From Tetrahymena thermophila SB210 (Eukaryota; Ciliophora; Oligohymenophorea; Hymenostomatida; Tetrahymenidae), in the NCBI RefSeq assembly GCF_000189635.1, contig NW_002476434.1, positions 1,736,001 through 1,800,000 on the forward strand: 64,000 nt of DNA, written 5' to 3'. Below are positions 51,275 through 61,758 of the stretch, piece by piece. Below the pieces are notes generated by a model. That model did no database searches. It was not told where the DNA came from and saw only the letters and a list, made by a program, of their open reading frames with translations. Numbering within the stretch: the stretch's first letter is position 1; every line of letters begins with the position of its first letter. The position numbers were made by a program, and so were the translations under genes.

Positions 51275-53420
51275 TCATTCTTGTTTAACAGGGACACAAA
51301 ATCTTCCCAAAAATAGTATTGTGTTGCTAGGAATATGTGAAATCGTGAAAATGAAGGGTTTGTTGCAAAAAAATTCTTAATATTTTTTTAAACTAATACA
51401 CTATTTTTTTGCCATGATAACTGTTGCTGCTACAGCTTCTGTTCCCTTTTCATTTACTTCTATATTAGCTGAATGTATTACATTTGAAATTAATAATTCT
51501 TCTGTTTAACTAAACTATTTGAAGTTTGCCTAATTTGTAAAAGCATCTTAGATTCCGAGTTGCTAAAGAATGCTAACAACACTTTGTGAAGTTCCACCCA
51601 TTTTGAACTTAGGAAGAAGCAATCTTACATCAGTTTTCTTTGACGATCTTTATGCCTTGATAATCTATTCATCTGTAATACTATTTTCTAAGTCATTTAA
51701 GTTTGTAATAGGCAAAAGAATTTCCATGGCATATGCTTCATTTTTGAATGGGAGTTGGATATACTCAAAATGATCAAATTTACCATATTTATATTCTGCC
51801 TCTTTATACATCATTTTTGTAAAAACTATGCTTTCTTCTTTACCTGGTTATAGATAAAACTTACGATCTTAAGCAACCTCAAATTAATATAACCACTCTG
51901 CTTTTAAGTACAGAGCATTTATTAGGATCATTTTAGTTTAAGCACTAATCATATCTTTTTTTAAGAGCTCGTCAATTTTTGTACTTGTTTATATAGATAC
52001 CCACTTGTTTATAGAAACTCTTACAGATTCAGCTTCTTTAAAATTTACTTGTTCAAATCCTCCATTCAAATTATTCTCAATAAATTACTTGCAATTTTGA
52101 GTCATTCCAGAAACTCCTGTGTAAATTTTATTGGCAGAAAGAACACTAAATTCTTGAGAAGAAGATGTCAATAAGGAATTTAATGAATGTATGAGCTAGC
52201 CCAACTCTATATTGTTCTAATAATTCAATACATCTTTGAACTCCTTTAGTGTTTATTATTCTGAACCACAAGCTGCCATACTCAGGCTCAAGAATATTGA
52301 AGCAGGAGAAAAGAAAAAGTTTTCATTTTAACCACTTTTTTTCAAGTAGTTGATCGAAAAATGGCTAACAGAGTGCTTTTTAGATTCCATATTTTTATGT
52401 TTTTGGTTTGTTTTATATTTTTTTGATATTTATTTATTATTATTAGAGTTAATTTATTTTTATTTTTTCTCTTTATTTCATGAGTGATTTCTACAAACTT
52501 TTACTGATATAGAAAGAAAGAAAGAAAAATCAATATTATGTTTGCTTTGTAATTAAAATTAAATCAAGATTTAATATAGAAAATTATTCTTTGAGGCAAA
52601 TAAATTTGATCAAAATACTTTGTTCAATAGGAGTCTATAATAATAAAATTAAAATTTCTTTTATAATAAGTGTCTCTAACAAAAAAATTAAAATTTCTTT
52701 TATTAATAGAAAAAAATATATTAAAAATAATTAAATTAAAAGAAAATTATCAAAATAAATTAGTTTACTATTGAATTCTTTATAAAATTTAATATTAATA
52801 TTTAAAAACTAAAACTGTATGTTGAATTATTTTTTAATAATTAAAAATCCAATCAAAGCCTATACTAAATTACCAAAAATAAAATATTATTGAAGTCAAT
52901 TTTGTTGCTGCAAAATTTTGCTTTTAACATAAAAAAAAGTTTATGTCTACAGAATAAAATTATATTTTAAAATTTGAGAATCGTTAAAATTTTGTTTTAG
53001 AAACTAATTTAATTTGCTTAATTAAATTAGCTTAAATTTAATTGTTATTATGTATACAACTTTTAGTAATTAACGATTTACAGGAAATGTATATAAATTG
53101 AAAGAAAGTTTCAAATTTTCTTTTAAATTTTATTAAATTTATTTTTTATTTTTTTACAGATATTTCTTAAGTCCTAAATAAAATAGATTTATTCAATCAA
53201 ATAATTTTCAGTTCATTTAAATTTTTTTTACAAAAATAATTTTGAAAACTTAATTTCAAATAAAAAATATTCATCTTAATATTTTTATATCTAAACTCAA
53301 ATTAACTTCCTGTTTTATTTCATTTAAAAATCTATTTTCAAATTTTAGTTAATAATTGTAAATTTATTAGTAATTTTACATTTTTACAATTACCTTTAAA
53401 AGTTTTAATGATAAAAAATG
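51050..53420. repeat. Segmental duplication carrying a serpin gene, left copy
   Basis: Matches about 53515-55690 with an offset of 2483 bp between the two serpin starts. Homology includes the genes and both flanks, for example TGCTGCAAAATTTTGCTTT at about 52907 and 55358. The flanks are more diverged than the coding part. Confidence 0.8.
51275..52390 (-). CDS. Serpin, copy 1 (371 aa), intracellular type
   Basis: A single exon on the minus strand, start codon at 52390 (MESKKHSVSHFSIN..). It has the usual serpin length without a signal peptide, so it is likely cytosolic like clade-B serpins. Family marks: N-terminal ENFFFSPASIFLSLSMAACG; TKIDELL and ILINALYLKAEW in the middle; hinge EKGTEAVAATVIMAKKQC; and the C-terminal NKPFIFTI..ILFLGRF signature. 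The small-residue hinge is that of inhibitory serpins, which trap serine or cysteine proteases by loop insertion. Compared with copy 2, the hinge lacks one Ala (3 nt) and the residue after KK is Gln instead of Cys. Counting 17 residues from the Glu of the hinge puts Gln at P1 here. It forms a tandem pair with copy 2. Confidence 0.93.
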
Positions 53421-53754
53421 TAAAAAAAAAAAATCGGAATATTCATTCTAAAATTAACAAAAGAAAAAATATAAGGGTTACTTTTTAAAAAAAATCTGTA
53501 TTTATTCTTAAAACTCTTTATCTTCATTTATTAAACACAATCCTAATTTAAAATAAACACATTAAACTAATGGAATTTATTTTTTTTCTTTAAGTTATTG
53601 AAAAAATAATATAAGAAATATATTTGAAATGTATATACTACATAATTCATTCATTATTCATCAAAACACTTATATTTAAGTTAGATTTTTATTATATTTT
53701 TTGCAATCAACTTTATTTGTCATGTGAATAAAATAAGTAATTTTTTTGTTTATT
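52391..53754. other. Upstream DNA of serpin copy 1 and spacer to copy 2
   Basis: AT-rich, with a (GAAA) microsatellite near 52511-52526 and two copies of AAAATTAAAATTTCTTTTAT near 52645 and 52686. No gene seen. The right boundary of the duplication is near 53420-53515. Confidence 0.6.
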
Positions 53755-54873
53755 TCATATTTGTTGTTCAGGGACACAAAATCTTCCTAAAAATAGTATT
53801 GTGTTGCTAGGAATATGTGAAATTGTGAAAATGAAGGGCTTGTTACATATAAATTCTTAATATTTTTTTAAACTAATGCAACATTTTTTTGCCATGATAA
53901 CTGCTGTTGCTGCTACAGCTTCTGTTCCTTTTTCATTTACTTCTATATTAGCTGAATGTATTATATTTGAAATCATTAATTGTTCTGTTTAACTAAATTA
54001 TTTGAAGTTTGCCTTATTTTTAAATGCATCTTAGATTCCTAGTTGCTTAAGAATGTTTACAACACTTTGTGAAGCTCCACCCATTTTGAACTTAGGAAGA
54101 AGCAATCTTACATTAGCTTTCTTTGATGATCTTTATGCCTTTATAATCTATTCATCAGTAACACTATTTTCTAAATCATTTATGTTTGTGATAGGCAAAA
54201 GAATTTCCATAGCATATGCCTCATTTTTGTATGGGAGTTGGATATACTCAAAATTATCAAATTTACCATATTTATATTCTGCCTCTTTATACATCATTTT
54301 TGTTAAAACTATGCTTTCTTCTTTACCTGGTTATAGATAAAACTTATGATCTTAAGCAACCTCAAATTAATATAACCACTCTGCTTTTAAGTACAAGGCA
54401 TTTATTAGGATCATTTTAGTTTAATCACTAATCATATCTTTTTTTAAGAGTTCGTCAATTTTTGTTCTTGTTTATTTAGATACCCACTTGTTTATTGTAA
54501 GTCTAACTGATTCAGTTTCTTTAAAATTTACTTGTTCAAATCCTCCATTTAAATTATTCTCAATGAATTACTTGCAATTTTGAGTCATTCCAGAAACTCC
54601 TGTGTAAATTTTATTGGCAGAAAGAACACTAAATTATTGAGAAGAGGACATTAATAAGGAATTTAATGAATTTATTAGCTAACCCAATTCCATATTGTTC
54701 TAATAATTCAATACATCTTTGAATTCCTTTAGTGTTTGTTATTCTGAACCACAAGCTGCCATACTCAGACTCAAGAATATTGAAGCAGGAGAAAAGAAAA
54801 AGTTTTCATTTTAACCACTTTTTTTCAAGTAGTTGATAGAAAAATGGCTAACAGAGTGCTTTTTAGATTCCAT
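53755..54873 (-). CDS. Serpin, copy 2 (372 aa), intracellular type
   Basis: A single exon on the minus strand from ATG at 54873 to TGA at 53755-53757. It is nearly identical to copy 1 over most of its length. Marks: ENFFFSPASIFLSLSMAACG, TKIDELLKKDMI, ILINALYLKAEW, hinge EKGTEAVAATAVIMAKKCC, and NKPFIFTI with LFLGRF near the end. The hinge has the standard length. Counting 17 residues from its Glu gives Lys at P1 and Cys at P1', compatible with inhibition of a protease that cuts after basic residues; the target is inference. No signal peptide, so a cytosolic role is expected. The C-terminal tail differs from copy 1 (PEQQI against PVKQE). Confidence 0.94.
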
Positions 54874-55631
54874 ATTTTTATGTTTTTGGTTTGTTTTATA
54901 TTTTTTTGATATTTATTTATTATTATTTGAGTTGATTTATTTATTTTTTTTTCCTTTAATTCATTAGTGATTTATACATACATACTTTAACTGAAATAGA
55001 AAGAAACAAAAAACCAATATTAGCTTGTTTTGTAATTAAAATTAAATCAATATTAGATGTAGAAAAATATTGTTTGAGACAAAGTAAGTTAAATTTGATC
55101 AAAAAATTATCTTAAAGTAGGCGTCTCTAAGAAATAAAATTAAAATTTCAATTATTGATTAGAATAAAAGTAAGTTAAAAAATACATTCAGCAAATTATC
55201 AAAATTAGTTTACAATTGCTTCTTATAAAATTTAATATATGTAAAAACAAAAAATGAATGCTGAATTGTTTTTTATGAATAAAAATCAAATCAAAGTCTT
55301 CTAAATCACCAAAATAAAATATTATGCAAGTAAATAGTTTTTCAAGTCAATTTTTTTGCTGCAAAATTTTGCTTTCGATATAAAAAAGAGTTTGCTTCTA
55401 CAAGAATAAAATTATATTTTGAAATTTGAGAATAGTAGAATTTTATTTTAGAAGGTGATTTAATTTGCCTAATTCAATTAGCTTAAATGTAATTGTTATT
55501 TATAACTTTTAGAATTTCAAATTTACAGAAAATGTATGTAAATAGAAAGAAAGCTTCAAATGTATTTTAAATGTAATTAGATATTTTTTTTATTTATTTA
55601 CAGATTTTTTCTCATTCCTTAATAAAATAAT
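54874..55631. other. Upstream DNA of serpin copy 2
   Basis: AT-rich DNA homologous to the upstream flank of serpin copy 1. Probably contains its promoter. No gene seen. Confidence 0.55.
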
Positions 55632-56063
55632 TCAATCAAATAATTTTAGTTCAATTGAATTTTTTTTACAAAAAAAGTGAATTTAGAATGGAAAAATTTG
55701 AGTAATTTTATGTCTTTTTAAGGGTAAAAATTGATAATCTAAAATAATGGCATCACTATCTCCATTTACAGAGTTTTGATAAAATCTGATAAACGATTGA
55801 TGAGTAGATAGAATCAATTATTTTATTCTTTAGTAGAGTAGTTTCTGAATTTTTTTAGGTGTCGGTTTTTTAGCTCTAAAGTTTTGCTGTCCTATATTCA
55901 GGTGCACTTTTAAGGCGCATATATTGGCAATATTGAAATAATAAATAATACCTTTATTGTACATTTTAACTTGGCAGTCACATAGAATAGTTTAAGGAGT
56001 ATGATTAATGAGTTTAAATTGTTTAATATTTTGTTAATAATCTACAGATATGATGGGATTCAT
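55632..56063 (-). CDS. Possible small gene, 143 aa, unknown
   Basis: On the minus strand an ORF runs from ATG at 56063 (MNPIISVDYQQN..) to TGA at 55632-55634, and the frame stays open further upstream. The stretch is less AT-rich than its surroundings and has coding-like residue use (CDCQVKMYNKGIIYYFNIAN, GQQNFRAKKPTPKKIQKLL). No family recognised. Its 3' end overlaps the edge of the serpin duplication, so it may be a truncated gene or an exon of a longer one. Confidence 0.35.
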
Positions 56064-56498
56064 TGATATTTGGTTTAGTTCAGGCAGTTTTATTCTCACA
56101 AGTTTTATTTTCAGAGAATTTAATTTTTTAATTTTTATTAGATCAGATTATAAAAGAAACAATATAATAATGAATATTTATCTTTATTTTTAAACAGATT
56201 TTTTTTTTTTTGATAAACTGATTTTTAAAGCTTATTTTAAATGTAAATAAACATAGCTGGGTTTTTCCGCCTTTTTAAAAGAAATTTTTTTTGTTTATTG
56301 AATTTACAACTCTAAAAAAAAAGTGCTTAAAGAGATAAATTATTTTTTGTAATAAACAATTTAATAGATAAAATAATGGTTAATTATTTATGTGTTAGAC
56401 AAAGATTATTATTTCGAATAACATTAATTATATTCTTAGTAAAAATTTAAACTTTTTTCTTCAATTATTATTTACTTAATAACTTTTCAAAAGAAAAA
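56064..56498. other. Intergenic AT-rich DNA
   Basis: Contains a run of 13 T and a short less AT-rich patch (AGCTGGGTTTTTCCGCC) near 56254-56271. No gene seen. Confidence 0.5.
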
Positions 56499-58928
56499 AT
56501 GTTTGCATAGTAAAAAACTAAGATGACAGAAGACAGAAAATATTTTGAAAATCTAGTTGATGTATTTAATTTTTAAAAGATTTATTTCGAAATTTACATA
56601 TTTCAATAAAAGAAAATTCTGAGCTCAAATCCTAGTTTTATCACTTCATATCACATCAATTTAGAGTAAATAATTACTTTTTTAATCTATAAAATATACT
56701 TTTTATTTTAAATTGAATATTTAAAATAATTAGTTTATTTAACTGAATAAATTAAATAAAATTTTGTTTTAATATCATTTTAAATTTAAGTAATTGAAAC
56801 TAAATATTAAATATTTTAAGATATAAGGATGTTGGAGATAAAGAAATTTCAGATTTAGGGTCTGCTTTCTCAAAATGCTAAAATCTATAAATTCTTTCAT
56901 TGAATTTAAAGTAAATAATTAATTTACAAACTTTGCTTATTATAATTAGTTATTATTAGATTTTCATCATTAAAAAAGTTTATTTGAACAATAAATTAAA
57001 AGTTGGATGAAACTTAGATCGCAAGGTTTACTAAGCTTTTGTTTTGCTTTAGAACATCTAAATAATCTCATAGATTTTACTTTAAAATTAAGGCAATCTT
57101 ATTTAATATTTAAATACATTTTTTGAAAATTATTGATTTATTTTTTTTTTATGACAGATATCAAAAAAATATTTAAAATGATTTAATACTTATCTATTTA
57201 AATTTTTGCTAATTAATATGATATTTTAATTATTTTTACAACTTAACAGCTCAAATAATATTGGCTATGAGAATATTGAAAGATTGGGATCTGTTTTAGC
57301 AAGTTTTAAATAATTATAAAAACTTCATCTTGATTTAAGGTAGAAATAAATTTGATCTTTAAAAATAAAAAAATTATTAATTAAAAATAGTTTTTTTATC
57401 TAAATTTTAAACATTAATATCATAATTAAAAAATTAATAACCTATTAATTTAAGTTTTTTTTAATGAATAATAGTTCAAACAACATAGGAAATTTGGGAG
57501 CTTACAGCTTAGCTAGTTCTTTAAAAAATATGTGTAGTCTCACTGACTTGAAGTTAAATTTAAGGTTTTAAAATATTTTAAAATTTATCAAATAAAAAAA
57601 TCAAATTTAAATCTTAATATTTTTAATTAAAAAAAATTTTTATGATTTTTATTAACCACATTTTATGAAATATTAAATATCAACAAAATAAATTAAATAA
57701 AAGATAGAATTTTATTGGTGTAAAAGGAATGAATTAAATATTTGCCAATAGCTTTTAAATTTCAACTTTATCTCTAATTTTCAGGTAATAATATTTTAAA
57801 TTTAAAAAAAATTAATTCGCAATAAAAAGCAAAATAGTTTGAATCTTGCTAAAGAGATTTTTCTTTTCCCATCTGATTTTTTTATCCTTTTCAGAAAAAA
57901 TATTTAAAGAATACATAATTTAATAAAGTAATAACGAGGTTGAAAAATATGGAGAACCTAATTTAGGAATAGGCTTAGAAAATTGTAGGAAACTAATAAA
58001 TTTAAATCTTGAGTTTACGTAAAAAATTATAAAAAAAAAGGATAGTTAAAAATTAAAATTTAATAAAAGAAATAATAGTATTGATGACAGTAATGCATCT
58101 AGCTTAAGTTCTAGTCTAAAAAATATCCCTAATCTCTAAAGATTGTCTTTAAATTTAAGGTTTAAATTTATGAATTTATAATTTACTTTAGTTAAGAATT
58201 CGTCCTTCTTTTAAATTTTTTATGCTTACAAAAACTAATAAAATTATTATCTAATTAAGTTCAAATAGTATTTCTGGAGAAGGTTGTTAAATTATAGGAG
58301 AGTCATTAGTAAGTTGTAATAAAACCTCTGAATTGGCACTATATCTAAAGTAGAAAGAAATTAATAAATATTAATTTTTTATAAATACATAAGAAAATAA
58401 ATTAATTACATTTTTTAAAATTTATAATCTTATTTTTAAACAATAAAAGCTCGAATAGAATTAAAGAGCAAGGAGCATCAAGCTTAGGAAAAGCTTTAGG
58501 AAATTGTCCTAATCTATTAAGCTTGACAATTCATCTTAAGTAAAATTAAATAGCTATTTTATTTAAACAGCTTTTGATATTTATTGAAAATAAACTATTA
58601 ATTTTTAACTCATTAATAAAATATTTTAGCACAGAGTTTTACTTTAATTTAACAAATTTTATATTAAAAGTTTTTGTGAAATTAAAGTTTAAGGTGCTAC
58701 TAATTTATGTAATAGTATAATTGGATTTCATAATCTAAAAATACTGGCACTTAGTTTTAGGTAAACATTTAATTAATTTAATTTATATTTTATTTTTCTA
58801 GTTTAAAATTTTTTTTATTTTATAATCAAAATAATATTTATGATTTTAACAAATAAATATTTCTACTGCTATTGAGTACACACAAGATTTTAATTTAAAG
58901 TAAAAATGTATTAATCTCTATCAATTGA
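56499..58928 (+). CDS. Leucine-rich-repeat protein, one repeat per exon (about 402 aa)
   Basis: Exons 56499-56665, 56821-56910, 56979-57092, 57250-57339, 57475-57564, 57704-57784, 57929-58018, 58070-58159, 58260-58349, 58450-58539, 58671-58760 and 58802-58928. Nearly all internal exons are exactly 90 nt and every intron is phase 2. Each exon codes one repeat of the ribonuclease-inhibitor-like type, about N-N-x-I-x-x-x-G-x-x-x-L-x-x-x-L-x-N-C-x-N-L-x-x-L-x-L-x-L-R. The product would be a curved interaction scaffold without a catalytic domain. Exon 3 is odd: its LRR-like start lies in a frame that meets TGA, and its donor is GC instead of GT. It can be skipped without changing frame. The last exon and the start are the least certain parts. 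No membrane segment. Confidence 0.72.
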
Positions 58929-60981
58929 ACCATTTTATAATGCTTATTAAAGATATATTCTACTATTATATGAAAAACTAAAATTATTTGAAAGTCTTAA
59001 TTCTCTAGTTTTTTTATAATTAGAAAAACTACTTAAAAAATGATTAATTTTTTTATTTTAAAATAAATTTATTTCGATTTCTTTTCTTTATTTTAATAAT
59101 AAAAATTTTATTAAAAGTTTGGGCGCAAAAGACAAAAATGAATTAAAAAATATATAATTAAAAATTAAAAAAATGAAGAGATTGGTTTTAAAAAAATTAA
59201 TTTTTTGAAAATTAATTTTATGTTTTTTAATTATCAATTTATCAATTTGCTATGAAATAAAATTAAATTTATTTTAAATTGATAATTGTTAATTTAGTAA
59301 TTTTATTTGTGCATTTTACTTATTATAAAATTAATTTTTTTATATCTAATGATAATTAGCTAAAATAAGCATTTAGATTTATAATTAATTATTAACAATA
59401 TTCTTAAGAGTTTCATTTCTTTTTTTAGGTAAAAGTATTTAATTAAATATTTTTTAATAAATTATTTATTAGAAAGGAGAACTAGTTTTTTTTAATTTTT
59501 AAGATTTTTAGTAGAATTAAATAAATTATAAATTAAATAAATAAAAAAAATTATTTTTAAATAAAATTTATTTTAATAATTTTAAAATTATCTTTATCAA
59601 AATAAATAAAATTATAATTGTTTAAAATTATTATAAACTTTTATAATATTGTTGTTTACTACAAATAATAAGTCTAAACAAGTTAACATATAATTTATTA
59701 ATATTTATGAGTTAATATTGATATCTATAAATAAATTAAATTGATTTTTACATTTTAAGAATTAAATTTTTTATAAATTAAATAACTAGCATAGTTAAAA
59801 TACATTTTATATTACAACTATTAGTTTAAAATAGGTTTTAAATTTTTAAAAGAAGATAATTTATTTTTTAGAAGCATATTATCAATGTAAATCAAAATAT
59901 AATTTATTAAACAGCTATGAATTACAAATATTATTGTTATTATATCAATAAAATTATATTATAAATAATTAGGTTTTAATATTTATAGAAGGAGATATAT
60001 TATTTTCTAATTAATTAAATTTAAATTTTTTAATATAACTTTTAAAAAGATTTACCTTATAAATATCAATTTTATAAACTAATACATTTAATTTTGAATA
60101 TAAAAAATAAATTTACTTTTTTGAAAAGTTAAGCTTTTTCAGAAAAATGATAAAAATGTTTGTCGTAGACAAAGAATAAAAATGTATAGAAAATTAATTA
60201 TATAAGGATAATTTTTCTATATAATTTGTCTTTTGTAATAAAAAAAAATTTCATTAAAAGAGTCAATGAAATAACTAAATTACAAAGATAATTTATAGTA
60301 GTATCTATTATATTTAGGCATAATTTATCTGTCTATTTTAAAAGCTTAGATTTCAATTGTAAAAGGTAAGTGAAGTTTCATTATAAATTACAGGAAAGTT
60401 TATTGCTTTGTAAATCTGTTAATTTATTATAAGAATATAATTTAAAGATGGGTATAAATATTTGCAACTTTGAATGTATTTTTATTTCTTTTAAGATTAT
60501 TCGCAAATTTAATGAAAAAATATTTAACAATATTTTTAAATATTTCAAAATTTAGAGGAGTGTGAAAGCCGCCTGATATAAAAGCATTCAGAATTAAAAG
60601 CTTTTTATTTGGAAACAAGCTATCCGCTTTTTAATCTTTGAAGTTAAGTGTCAGAAATCCTCAAAGTGATTAATAATTATGAAAATTTATGTATTAAAAA
60701 CTTTCTTGTCTGCGATTTAAAAAGTGCTGAATGAAAATTTTTTATAATTAATTAAAAAAACAATTAATTAATAAAAAGAAAAAAAAACAAACTCTAAACA
60801 AACACAGTATTAATTAGTATATTGCTATAAGCTATATTATCTTCTTGATTGCAAAAAAAATTAGAAATAGATCTAATTTATAAAAATAATACAATAAATT
60901 AAAAGAAATATAACCAAAACATTCTTAATATCTACAAATAATTAAAATCAACAATAATTGAAATTATTTTATAATTTAAAA
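58929..60981. other. Long intergenic AT-rich DNA
   Basis: About 2 kb of almost pure A/T, with no gene recognised. The only contrast is a less AT-rich islet at about 60556-60725, described among the findings. Confidence 0.6.
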
Positions 60982-61758
60982 ATGGCTTCACTTGTTGCAA
61001 ATATTGCTAAAGACTTATTAAAAGATGGTGTAGCTTAGTCTCTTGGCGCATTTGCGCTTTCTTAAGTTAAAAAGGTTGCAGATTCTAAAATGTTAAAAGC
61101 TAAAATTCTTAAATTTGTTGCTGCACAATCTGAAGAATTTAAAAAAAAATATGTCATGGCAAAAAACATAATCTTGATATCTAGTCAAGAAAGCGAGTTA
61201 GATATTGACTAAAAAATACTTTAAAAAGTTCCCAATTAGAAAGTAGACATAACTGAAGCTGGCGCAGAACGCTCAGCCTAAATTGGCATCCAAATATAAA
61301 ACTATTTAGATGAGCTTTCTAAAAAGAGTAAAAAATAAATAAAAATAAGTGCTTATTCATCACCCTACTAAAGAGCTAAGTAAACTTTAAAATAAATGAA
61401 AAAGAAAATTAAATAAGACTTTTATGTTGAAGTCGATTTAAATTTAAGAGATTAAGATTTAGGAAACTTACCTAAAGATATCAAAAGTGAAGAAGTTGAA
61501 GCAGAGAAATAACTTATCACTCCTTTCTTCTACAGATACGAAAATGGTGAAAGTGAAGCTGATGTGTACTTAAGAGCCTCAACATTTACCAATACTATTA
61601 TTCGCTAAATAGAAAACTGTGACAGAAATAAACAATATGAATAAGAAGAAAAAGTTGTTATTGTTGTAGCTCACCCAGTAGTGATCTAGCAATTACAAAC
61701 TTCATTAAAGAGATTTGACTCATAGAATCTCTTAAATATTAAAACTTTCTCATAGTGA
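60982..61758 (+). CDS. Histidine-phosphatase-fold (phosphoglycerate-mutase-like) protein lacking the RHG motif, probable pseudoenzyme (258 aa)
   Basis: A single exon. Family landmarks in order: a strand at 61-71 (KNIILISSQES) where the RHG motif should be, giving Ser67-Ser68-Gln69 instead of Arg-His-Gly; the conserved AYSSPYQRAKQTL at 124-135 with Arg131; an LRDQDLGNL stretch at 155-163 matching the usual LRExxxG; NGESEADVYLRAS at 188-200; and VVIVVAHPVVI at 225-235, with His231 of the second catalytic pair but Pro in place of Gly. The first His forms the phosphohistidine intermediate in active members, so catalysis as usual is not expected. The N-terminal 60 residues are helical and amphipathic, with no classic signal peptide. 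A regulatory or binding role is inferred. Plus strand, alone. Confidence 0.82.

Larger units (their letters stand above)
53515..55690. repeat. Segmental duplication carrying a serpin gene, right copy
   Basis: Counterpart of 51050-53420. Homology to the left copy fades at about 55690, inside the end of the possible ORF at 55632-56063. Confidence 0.78.

Noticed and set aside
56822..58760. Protein kinase fused to the LRR region
   Set aside because: No kinase motifs (GxGxxG, HRD, DFG) were seen in any exon-compatible frame near the LRR exons.
60630..60660. GAAGTTAAGTG stretch similar to the internal part of 5S rRNA
   Set aside because: Only about ten bases match, the spacing to ATCC differs from my recollection of 5S, and the remaining 5S sequence is absent.
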